Shown here: positions 41,376 to 48,986 of the stretch, in pieces
Layout of the letters: each line of letters opens with the position of its first letter
How positions within the stretch are numbered: position 1 is the stretch's first letter
Assembly: GCF_934372025.1 (NCBI RefSeq)
Contig: NZ_CAKROJ010000002.1
Location: 62,001-126,000 of the forward strand
Origin: an uncultured Blautia sp.
GTDB taxonomy: Bacteria > Bacillota > Clostridia > Lachnospirales > Lachnospiraceae
DNA: 64,000 bases
Direction of reading: 5' to 3'
Program-made: the position numbers and the translations under genes
The notes under the pieces: model-generated
Database searches by the model: none
Told to the model about the DNA's origin: nothing
Seen by the model: the letters and a program-made list of their open reading frames with translations, nothing else

Positions 41376-42980
41376 TTATAACTGAGGACCAGCAGCAACA
41401 AGTGCTTTACCAGCTTCATTTCCTTCATATTTAGCAAAGTTCTTGATGAATCTTGCAGCAAGATCTTTTGCTTTTTCTTCCCACTGAGCAGCGTCTGCAT
41501 ATGTGTCACGTGGGTCAAGGATTCCTGTGTCAACACCTGTCAGTTCTGTTGGAACTTCAAAGTTGAAGTAAGGAATTGTCTTGGTAGGAGCGTTGTTGAT
41601 ATCTCCGTTGAGGATAGCATCGATGATACCACGAGTATCTTTGATGGAGATACGTTTGCCTGTTCCATTCCATCCTGTGTTAACGAGGTAAGCTTTTGCT
41701 CCGCTCTGTTCCATTTTCTTAACAAGCTCTTCTGCATATTTTGTTGGGTGCAGTTCCAGGAATGCCTGGCCGAAGCAAGCTGAGAATGTAGGTGTAGGCT
41801 CTGTGATTCCACGCTCTGTACCAGCAAGTTTTGCTGTGAATCCGGACAGGAAGTAGTACTGTGTCTGAGCTTCTGTCAGGATAGATACTGGAGGAAGTAC
41901 GCCGAATGCGTCTGCGGACAGGAAGATTACGTTCTTAGCTGCCGGTGCAGAAGAAATCGGGCGAACGATTTTTTCGATGTGGTCGATCGGATAGGAAACA
42001 CGAGTGTTCTCTGTTACGCTCTTATCGTTGAAGTCGATCTTTCCGTTTGCATCAACTGTTACGTTCTCAAGAAGAGCGTTACGTTTGATTGCATTGTAGA
42101 TGTCCGGCTCAGAATCTTTGTCAAGGTTGATAACTTTTGCGTAGCATCCACCTTCGAAGTTGAATACTCCGTTGTCATCCCAGCCGTGTTCGTCATCACC
42201 GATCAGGAGACGTTTCGGGTCTGTGGAAAGAGTTGTTTTACCTGTTCCGGAAAGTCCGAAGAAGATTGCTGTGTTTTCTCCGTTGAGGTCTGTGTTAGCG
42301 GAGCAGTGCATAGCTGCGATACCTTTCAGTGGAAGGAAGTAGTTCATCATAGAGAACATACCTTTCTTCATTTCTCCGCCGTACCATGTATTGATGATAA
42401 CCTGTTCTTTGGATGTAATGTTGAACATTACAGCTGTTTCAGAGTTCAGGCCAAGTTCTTTATAGTTTTCAACTTTTGCTTTAGAAGCATTGTATACAAC
42501 GAAATCTGGCTCGAATGTTTCAAGTTCTTCAGCGGTTGGCTGGATGAACATATTTGTAACGAAATGTGCCTGCCATGCAACTTCAACGATGAAACGGATA
42601 GCCATACGAGTATCAGCGTTAGCACCGCAGAATGCGTCAACTACGAAAAGTTTCTTGTTGGAAAGTTCTTTTTTTGCAATTTCTTTACAAGCGTCCCAAG
42701 CTTCCTGTGTTGCAGGATGGTTGTCGTTCTTGTATTCATCAGAAGTCCACCAAACTGTATCTTTGGAGTTCTCATCCATAACGATGAATTTATCTTTAGG
42801 AGAACGTCCTGTGTAGATACCTGTCATAACGTTAACAGCGCCAAGTTCTGTTTCCTGGCCTACTTCAAATCCTTCAAGACCTGCTTTAGTCTCTTCCTCG
42901 AATAATACTTCATAAGAAGGATTGTATACAACTTCTGTTGTACCTGTGATGCCATACTTAGTTAAATCGATTTTTGCCAT
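41376..42980 (-). CDS. pckA: Phosphoenolpyruvate carboxykinase (ATP)
   Basis: The 534-residue enzyme interconverts oxaloacetate and PEP with ATP/ADP. The kinase-1 loop FFGLSGTGKTTLS, kinase-2 region IGDDEHGWDDNGVFN, substrate-binding GIYTGRSPKDKFIV and IINTWYGGEMKKGMFSMMNYFLP split over the metal site are all present. In anaerobes of this type it often runs toward oxaloacetate, fixing CO2 for succinate or propionate routes; the direction here is inference. The start at 42980 was chosen because MAKIDLTKYG is the normal N-terminus and AGAGAGG precedes it; the longer frame to 43052 lacks a ribosome-binding site. Confidence 0.97.
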   Translation of the reverse strand: MAKIDLTKYGITGTTEVVYNPSYEVLFEEETKAGLEGFEVGQETELGAVNVMTGIYTGRSPKDKFIVMDENSKDTVWWTSDEYKNDNHPATQEAWDACKEIAKKELSNKKLFVVDAFCGANADTRMAIRFIVEVAWQAHFVTNMFIQPTAEELETFEPDFVVYNASKAKVENYKELGLNSETAVMFNITSKEQVIINTWYGGEMKKGMFSMMNYFLPLKGIAAMHCSANTDLNGENTAIFFGLSGTGKTTLSTDPKRLLIGDDEHGWDDNGVFNFEGGCYAKVINLDKDSEPDIYNAIKRNALLENVTVDANGKIDFNDKSVTENTRVSYPIDHIEKIVRPISSAPAAKNVIFLSADAFGVLPPVSILTEAQTQYYFLSGFTAKLAGTERGITEPTPTFSACFGQAFLELHPTKYAEELVKKMEQSGAKAYLVNTGWNGTGKRISIKDTRGIIDAILNGDINNAPTKTIPYFNFEVPTELTGVDTGILDPRDTYADAAQWEEKAKDLAARFIKNFAKYEGNEAGKALVAAGPQL

Positions 42981-43072
42981 CTTACATTTACCTCTCTTCT
43001 TTATTGGAGCCATCAATAGGTTGGCTGTTATAACCTTAAAGAAGTGGATCATTCCAACTTCTCATAGAGTTT

Positions 43073-43100
43073 ATTATACATAATTAATCGATAAAAGCAA
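43073..43100 (-). promoter_or_regulatory. Promoter of pckA
   Basis: On the minus strand TTGCTT (43095-43100) and TATAAT (43073-43078) are 16 bases apart. Two ATCGAT sites (43087-43092 and 43107-43112) flank the -35 at a 20-base distance and may be an operator. Confidence 0.65.
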
Positions 43101-43142
43101 TAAAAAATCGATGAATTTTTAAAAAATGACAATAATTTAACA

Positions 43143-43182
43143 TTAAAAAATCACCTACAGGAATCAGAGTTTCCTGTAGATG
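43143..43182 (-). terminator. Terminator overlapping the stop of the MATE gene
   Basis: On the minus strand CATCTACAGGAA pairs with TTCCTGTAGGTG and runs into ATTTTTTAA; the loop contains the stop codon. Confidence 0.85.
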
Positions 43183-44519
43183 ATAATAAAATAAATGATT
43201 TCGGCAATGGATGTGATGATCCATGAAAAGAGATATAGCAGAAACAGTGCCGGGATCGTATGGAACCAGGTAAATACTGTATATATCCAGATAATACGGA
43301 ATACGCAGGATCCTAGAATAATGATGATCGTTGGAATGATTGTTTTTCCAAGACCACGGGAAGCCGCGATCGTGCAGTCCATGAAGGAAGATACACAGTA
43401 TGAAAATGCCATGATTTTGATTCGCTGCATGCCAGCATCAATAACTGCCGGGTCTGTAGCAAACATAGACAAAAACTGATGTCCAAAGATGAAGAGCAGC
43501 AATCCCAAAAGCAATCCGGTTGCGAAAGAATAGAACAAACTGATAAAGTAACTTTTGAGAACCCTTTTCTTATTTCCTGCACCATAATTCTGTCCCATAA
43601 AGCTGGAGCATGCGATATAAAACGCATACATGACATTGTATATGATCGTATCAGCATTGGTAGCAGCTGCATTTCCGGAAACCATATAAGTGTCGAAAGA
43701 ATTGACACCGGTTTGTACAAACAGATTTGCAATCGCAAAGATTGCATTCTGGATACCTGCCGGAATACCGATCATAAGGATAGCATTTCCTGCATTCCTG
43801 TGAAATCTGAGTTTTTTCAGAGTAACGCGACATTCATCTTTTCGGCGGAAAAGATGCACCATGATAAGTGCAGCAGAAACATACTGAGCGATTGCAGTGG
43901 CAGTGGCAACACCTGCAGCAGCCATATGCAGAACAATGACGAAAAACAGGTTTAAAATTACATTCAGGACACCTGCAGCAGCCAGATAATAAAGTGGACG
44001 TTTCGTATCACCGCGTGCGCTTAATACACCATTACCAAAGTTATATACTCCCATAGCCGGAAGACCGATCGCATAGATTTTCAGATATAGAGAAGCCTGT
44101 CCGATCAAATCTTCTTTGGTATGAAGCAGTCTCAGCATCCCACTGGAAAAGAAGAAACAGACTGCACCGACAAGCAATCCCATCAATGCGCAGAGTATCA
44201 GTGCTGAATGAACGGTTTCTTCTGTGCTCTGACGGTTACCTGAACCAAGCGCATGGGCCGTTCGTACATTGACACCGCTTCCCATTCCAATAAGAAATCC
44301 GACAAACAATGTTACCAGCAATGTGGTGGAACCAACTGCTCCCAGTGCCTTATAATCTGCAAATCGACCGACGACTGCAACATCACTTAAATTAAAGACA
44401 ACTTCAAGAAGCTGTGAACACATCAGCGGAATGCTGAATAAAAAAATATTTCGCCACAAAGAACCCGTTACCATGTCAATGGAACGGGCTTTAACTTTTG
44501 TATTCGTATTTTCACACAT
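43164..44519 (-). CDS. MATE-family efflux transporter
   Basis: The 451-residue membrane protein has twelve predicted helices in two pseudo-symmetric halves, beginning with the typical PLMCSQLLEVVFNLSDVAVVGRF and containing GMGSGVNVRTAHALGSG and GVATATAIAQY. MATE proteins export drugs, dyes or natural products in exchange for Na+ or H+; substrates cannot be told from sequence. It is 80 bases downstream of the AraC regulator gene on the same strand, so the pair may be co-transcribed, which raises the possibility that the regulator also controls export. Confidence 0.9.
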   Translation of the reverse strand: MCENTNTKVKARSIDMVTGSLWRNIFLFSIPLMCSQLLEVVFNLSDVAVVGRFADYKALGAVGSTTLLVTLFVGFLIGMGSGVNVRTAHALGSGNRQSTEETVHSALILCALMGLLVGAVCFFFSSGMLRLLHTKEDLIGQASLYLKIYAIGLPAMGVYNFGNGVLSARGDTKRPLYYLAAAGVLNVILNLFFVIVLHMAAAGVATATAIAQYVSAALIMVHLFRRKDECRVTLKKLRFHRNAGNAILMIGIPAGIQNAIFAIANLFVQTGVNSFDTYMVSGNAAATNADTIIYNVMYAFYIACSSFMGQNYGAGNKKRVLKSYFISLFYSFATGLLLGLLLFIFGHQFLSMFATDPAVIDAGMQRIKIMAFSYCVSSFMDCTIAASRGLGKTIIPTIIIILGSCVFRIIWIYTVFTWFHTIPALFLLYLFSWIITSIAEIIYFIIIYRKL

Positions 44520-44599
44520 AAATGAATCCCCAATACCTCAAAATTTTCTCATCCAACTAATAAGATACGATAGTTTAAGACGATTGTAAAGATGAGAAA

Positions 44600-45661
44600 T
44601 CAGAAATTTTCTTCTTTATATTTACGACGATATTCACCAGGAGTCATACCATAGTTTTTTTTAAAAGTCCGCATAAAATGTTCCGGGCTGTCATAACCGA
44701 CCAGTTCACAGATTGCGGTATTGCTTAAGGAAGTCTCACGCAGTGCCCGGCATGCCTGCTCCAGTTTGATACTGCGGATGATCTGAAGAAATGTCTGCCC
44801 TGTTCCTTCCTTAATTAATGTGCTGAAATGAGAACTGCTGTAGCCAAAATGTGAAGCTGTTTCACTGAGAGTAGCTGTCTGATAATTCTGGGTCAGATAG
44901 TTGAGAATATCAGTCATGGAATTACCGGAAGTATCTCTGGTAAGAATGGATTCGATATCACTTTCGTGATAACGGAGCAGCATTGCCCAAAACAGGATAA
45001 GCATAGAGTTCAGAAATGTATAACTGTACTTCTCATGACCAACATATTCAATATACATTGTTTCCAGCATTTCCTGGACTTGCGTATCATTACCACAGTG
45101 AAAAATCAGATAATTACCCTCAGTTTTGCGGTACAATACGTGAGCAAAAAAATGAGCCAGGGCGCTGTCGGCTGTCAGAGCCTGAAAGAAAGTAGACTGA
45201 AATGTGCTGCCGCGGATCAGGATATTTAAAGCAATACTGTCGTCAAAAATCCCTATACTGTGTTTGGTATGTGGAGGAATGATGCAGATATCACCGGTAT
45301 GCAGAGTGTGGCGGATTCCCTGAATTGTTGTATCTGCTGTTCCGTCATAAATGCAGAGAATTTCAAAAAATTCATGTTCATGAGAAAAAACAGGAGTGTA
45401 ACGGTAGTGTTTATAGAGCATGATATTTCCGGCCAGATCGAGGAAGAGATCTTTTTCTTTCATGTAAGGATACCAGGCCTCTGTCAGCAGCTCCGGGACA
45501 TAAAGCCTGTGTCTGGCTATCAGATTGCGGTCAAGATTAAGGCAGTAATCATGAAATGTTTCAGGATTTTTTTGCTTTTCATAATAAAGTGCTTTGTAAA
45601 AAGATTCGTCTTCTTCATAAGCATAAATGTGTTTTTTGAATTCTTCTCTGGTAAACTGCAT
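44600..45661 (-). CDS. AraC-family regulator with cupin sensor
   Basis: The 353-residue regulator has an N-terminal cupin fold (HEHEFFEILCIYDG, GDICIIPPHTKHSI) at about residues 90-145 and two helix-turn-helix motifs at the C-terminus (SETASHFGYSSSHFSTLIKE and the AraC signature NTAICELVGYDSPEHFMRTFKKNYGMTPGEYR in two parts). It diverges from the sugar operon at 45813 and is the obvious candidate for its activator. The ATG at 45661 was chosen because AAGGAA lies nine bases upstream; the ATG at 45670 touches that site. Confidence 0.9.
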   Translation of the reverse strand: MQFTREEFKKHIYAYEEDESFYKALYYEKQKNPETFHDYCLNLDRNLIARHRLYVPELLTEAWYPYMKEKDLFLDLAGNIMLYKHYRYTPVFSHEHEFFEILCIYDGTADTTIQGIRHTLHTGDICIIPPHTKHSIGIFDDSIALNILIRGSTFQSTFFQALTADSALAHFFAHVLYRKTEGNYLIFHCGNDTQVQEMLETMYIEYVGHEKYSYTFLNSMLILFWAMLLRYHESDIESILTRDTSGNSMTDILNYLTQNYQTATLSETASHFGYSSSHFSTLIKEGTGQTFLQIIRSIKLEQACRALRETSLSNTAICELVGYDSPEHFMRTFKKNYGMTPGEYRRKYKEENF

Positions 45662-45700
45662 AAAAATCATTTCCTTCTGATATTTAATATGATTATAAAA

Positions 45701-45709
45701 AGTATAACA
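45701..45709 (-). promoter_or_regulatory. Extended -10 promoter of the AraC regulator gene
   Basis: On the minus strand TGTTATACT (TG-N-TATACT) lies about 40 bases before the start; the -35 is unclear. Confidence 0.55.
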
Positions 45710-45750
45710 TAAGAATCGAAAAAAACGTCAGTATTTTATAAAAAAAATCA

Positions 45751-45782
45751 CAATTGGAGGAATTGTAAAAAAGAAGTAAAGT
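45751..45782 (+). promoter_or_regulatory. Promoter and inverted repeat of the sugar operon
   Basis: TTGGAG (45754-45759), 17 bases, TAAAGT (45777-45782). The perfect inverted repeat CAATTGGAGGAATTG (45751-45765) covers the -35 and is a candidate regulator-binding site. Confidence 0.55.
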
Positions 45783-45812
45783 AATATCAGAATTAAGTTG
45801 GAGGTAAGAAAA

Positions 45813-47168
45813 ATGAACGAAGTTGAAAAGAAAGTTAAGATAGGTCTGTGGCGTCAGAGAATCGGCTATGGTTCCTCTGATTTTGCATGTAACCTGATCT
45901 GGCAGATGATCTCATTATATCTGTTATATTTTTATACCAATGTCATGCATCTGAATGCCGGTGCAGTCAGCGTAATGTTTCTTGTAACAAAAGTTATCGA
46001 TGGAATTTCAGACCTGATCGTAGGATTTCTGATTGATAAAACAAACACAAAATGGGGTAAATCAAGACCATGGATCCTGTTTGGTGCAATTCCATTTGGT
46101 GTAGCAGCAGTTCTTGCATTCTCTGTTCCGAATATCGGACAGACAGGTATGCTGATCTATGCATATGTTTCCTATATTCTGCTTTCAACAGCATATACAA
46201 TTGTAAATATCCCGATGGCATCTATTCTTCCTGCACTCAGTGAAGATCCACATGAGAGAACTGTTCTTGCATCCTGCAGAACATTTTTCTCATCCATTGG
46301 ATCCACTGTAGTCAGTGCATTTGCTCTTACACTTGTAGACAAATTTGGAAATGGCAATGAAGCACTTGGTTTCCGTATCGTAATGATGATCTTTGGTGTC
46401 ATTGGATGTCTTGTATTTTTCTTCTGCTTCTTTAATACAAAAGAGCGTGTAACAATCAAGCAGGAAAAAGTCAGTCTCAAAGCGAATATTTCCTGTCTGC
46501 TTCACAACAAACCGTGGAAACTTTTTGCCTTGAATATCGTATGGTTCTTTGGCGGATTTGTAATCCAGGCAAGTGCAGTTATTTATTACTTTACCTATGT
46601 TGTACAGAATACAACACTTGTACAGATTGTAGCAACAATCACAACATTAGTTCCAATCATTACAAACCTGTGTGCACCATTCCTTGTAAAACTGACATCA
46701 AAACGAAATCTGATGGTTGGAGGAAGTTTTGTACATATGGGTGCTCTTCTGATCATCTTCTTTGGTGGCACAAATGTTCCTGTTCTTCTGGCAGGTGCAG
46801 TGATCGCAGCAGCAGGATACGGACTGAAGGGAAGTATGCATTTTGCAATGCAGCCTGACCCGGTTGATTATGGTGAATGGAAAAGTGGTGTGAATACAGC
46901 CGGAACCCTTTCAGCAGTAAATGGTTTTATCGGTAAAGTCGGAATGGCAATCGCCAGCAGCGTTGGAGCAGCACTTCTTCAGTTTGGTGGATTTGATCCG
47001 GATCTGGCAGTACAGGCAACAACTGCACAGCACTATATCACAGCGATGTATATCTGGGTACCGATCATTACAAATATTGCTACTATTATTACAATGATGT
47101 TCTATGATCTGGATAAGATTTATCCTCAGATTATCAAAGAACTTGATGAAAGGAGAGCCAACGCATAA
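45813..47168 (+). CDS. GPH-type sugar:cation symporter (MFS superfamily)
   Basis: The 451-residue transporter has twelve predicted helices and the glycoside-pentoside-hexuronide family features: RIGYGSSDFACNLIW near the start, the conserved DKTNTKWGKSRPWIL loop between helices 2 and 3, and PDPVDYGEWKSGVNT in the second half. It imports a glycoside with H+ or Na+. It heads an operon with rhamnosidase-like, HPr-like and GH3 genes. The ATG at 45813 follows GGAGGT. Its stop overlaps the next start by one base (TAATG), so translation is coupled. The imported sugar is inferred from the enzymes: probably an intact rhamnosyl- or glucosyl-containing oligoside. Confidence 0.92.
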   Translation: MNEVEKKVKIGLWRQRIGYGSSDFACNLIWQMISLYLLYFYTNVMHLNAGAVSVMFLVTKVIDGISDLIVGFLIDKTNTKWGKSRPWILFGAIPFGVAAVLAFSVPNIGQTGMLIYAYVSYILLSTAYTIVNIPMASILPALSEDPHERTVLASCRTFFSSIGSTVVSAFALTLVDKFGNGNEALGFRIVMMIFGVIGCLVFFFCFFNTKERVTIKQEKVSLKANISCLLHNKPWKLFALNIVWFFGGFVIQASAVIYYFTYVVQNTTLVQIVATITTLVPIITNLCAPFLVKLTSKRNLMVGGSFVHMGALLIIFFGGTNVPVLLAGAVIAAAGYGLKGSMHFAMQPDPVDYGEWKSGVNTAGTLSAVNGFIGKVGMAIASSVGAALLQFGGFDPDLAVQATTAQHYITAMYIWVPIITNIATIITMMFYDLDKIYPQIIKELDERRANA

Positions 47169-48736
47169 TGGCAGAAGTAAGTATTGATCTTAATATGGTC
47201 CGAGTGACCAATGATGATTTTGTAAAAAAAGCAGAAGCTTGTGTACCGGAACTTCTGAAAACAGTAGTTCGCCCGGCTTCTATCGTAGATATCATAAAAA
47301 CAGAAGATGTTTATCCGGATGTCCGAAAAGCAGATGATATTGAGAATCTTTCTGCTTATCATATGGCGAAAGGAGACAAGATCTGCCTGGATTTCGGAGA
47401 TCATCAGGTAGGATATGTTACCCTGAAACTGAATTCTGTGGGAAGCCCGCAGGATGCACCGGCATTCTTCAGACTGAAATTTGGTGAGATTGCGAAAGAA
47501 ATGACAGAGGATTCCGCTGATTATGATGGATGGATCAGCCGCGGCTGGATTCAGGAGGAGTTTATCCATATCGATGTTCTTCCGGCAGAACTGAAGCTTC
47601 CGAGAAGATATGCATTCCGTTATATGGAGATTGAGGCAATCGATACCTCTCTGAAATGGCAGATGGTAGTGGAAGATGTATACTGCACCAGTGTATCTTC
47701 CGTTTGTATGGAAGATGTAAAGCCGGTAGAGAGCGATGACGAGATGATCCGCAAACTCGACAGAGTAAGTCTTCGTACACTGCAGAATTGTATGCAGTCC
47801 GTATTTGAAGATGGACCAAAGAGAGACCGCCGTCTGTGGCTTGGAGATTTAAGACTTCAGGCACTTGCAAATTATGAAACATTCCATAATATGGATCTGG
47901 TAAAAAGATGTCTGTATCTGTTTGCAGGACAGACAAAAGATAACGGCCAGGTAAGTGCATGCCTGTTCACTGAACCGAAATTTATCGTGGACGACACCTT
48001 CCTTCTGGACTATTCCATGTTCTTTGGAGCAACACTTCTGGATTATTATGAAGCATCCGGAGACAAAGAAACCCTGAAAGATTTGAGCAAATGTGCATAT
48101 CGTCAGATGGAGATTGCCGGAGAGCAGTTCGATGAAAAACATCTGATGAAAAATGGTGAAGGATTCTGGGGATTTATTGACTGGACTGAGGGACTGAATA
48201 AGCAGACTGCCATGCAGGGTGTATACATCTACTGTGCAAAAAAAGTACAGAAGATTGCAGAAATCCTTGGAGATACAGCAAAGGCAGAAGAGCTTGCTAA
48301 AGAAGCAGAAGAAAAGACAGCAGCAGTCAGAAAATATCTTCGTGATGAAGAAACAGGACTGTTTGTAAGCGGAGAAGAAAAGCAGATTAACTATGCCAGC
48401 CAGGTATGGCTGATCCTTGCCGGTGCAGTCAGCATCGAAGAAGGCGCAGCAATGCTTGAAAAACTGGATGAGCTGAAACCGGAAAAAGGAATGGTTTCTC
48501 CATATATGAATCATCACTTTGTGGAAGCACTTCTGATGTGTGGTAAAAAAGATCAGGCAATGAAATATATGAAATACTACTGGGGTGGTATGATCGGCCA
48601 TGGAGCAGACACATTCTGGGAACTCTATAATCCGGAAAATCCGGCAGAATCTCCGTATGGAAGCAGCATTGTCAACAGTTACTGCCATGCGTGGAGTTGT
48701 ACACCAACTTATCTTCTCAGAAAATATTTCATCTAA
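47168..48736 (+). CDS. GH78-like (alpha-L-rhamnosidase family) glycosidase
   Basis: The 522-residue protein has an N-terminal beta region (about 1-175) and an (alpha/alpha)6 barrel. The barrel begins with EDGPKRDRRLWLGDLRLQA, a variant of the GH78 motif (usually ERLGW-x-GD), and has TFWELYNPENP with the general-base Glu near the end plus SYCHAWSCTPTYLLRKY. It is shorter than standard GH78 enzymes (about 700-1100) and lacks a signal peptide, so it acts on imported substrate. The altered first motif (an extra Arg, one residue missing) could mean different sugar specificity. It sits between a symporter and a GH3 gene. Confidence 0.68.
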   Translation: MAEVSIDLNMVRVTNDDFVKKAEACVPELLKTVVRPASIVDIIKTEDVYPDVRKADDIENLSAYHMAKGDKICLDFGDHQVGYVTLKLNSVGSPQDAPAFFRLKFGEIAKEMTEDSADYDGWISRGWIQEEFIHIDVLPAELKLPRRYAFRYMEIEAIDTSLKWQMVVEDVYCTSVSSVCMEDVKPVESDDEMIRKLDRVSLRTLQNCMQSVFEDGPKRDRRLWLGDLRLQALANYETFHNMDLVKRCLYLFAGQTKDNGQVSACLFTEPKFIVDDTFLLDYSMFFGATLLDYYEASGDKETLKDLSKCAYRQMEIAGEQFDEKHLMKNGEGFWGFIDWTEGLNKQTAMQGVYIYCAKKVQKIAEILGDTAKAEELAKEAEEKTAAVRKYLRDEETGLFVSGEEKQINYASQVWLILAGAVSIEEGAAMLEKLDELKPEKGMVSPYMNHHFVEALLMCGKKDQAMKYMKYYWGGMIGHGADTFWELYNPENPAESPYGSSIVNSYCHAWSCTPTYLLRKYFI

Positions 48737-48750
48737 AAAGGAGTCAGATT

Positions 48751-48984
48751 ATGGTAAAATTAACAGTAAAGATAGTATCAATGCAGGATGCAGATAAATT
48801 TAATAAGATTTGCAGCAAATTTGACTGCGATATGGATCTTCAGAGTGGAAAATATTATGTTGATGCAAAATCAATTATGGGAATCTTCAGTCTGGATTTA
48901 AGCAAACCGCTTGTACTGAATGCAGATACTGAGGATGAACAGCTTGTAAGAGAATGCTTTGCTGATTTTATCGGAGAGGAATAA
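48751..48984 (+). CDS. HPr-like protein lacking the His-15 loop (Crh-like)
   Basis: The 77-residue protein keeps the HPr core: a beta strand VKLTVKIVS, a helix ending SKFDCDMDL, then VDAKSIMGIFSLDLSK, the region around Ser-46 that HPr kinase phosphorylates. About five residues around the catalytic His-15 (the HARPA stretch) are missing, so it cannot pass on PTS phosphate. It therefore resembles Crh of Bacillus, which carries Gln at that position and serves only in catabolite regulation. AAAGGAGTCAG precedes the ATG at 48751; earlier in-frame codons overlap the preceding gene. It sits 14 bases after the GH78-like gene and two bases before GH3. Confidence 0.8.
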   Translation: MVKLTVKIVSMQDADKFNKICSKFDCDMDLQSGKYYVDAKSIMGIFSLDLSKPLVLNADTEDEQLVRECFADFIGEE

Positions 48985-48986
48985 TT

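Noticed and set aside
41979..42905. Open frame of 308 codons antisense to pckA
   Set aside because: pckA is certain; this frame is a Cys/Phe/Val-rich shadow.
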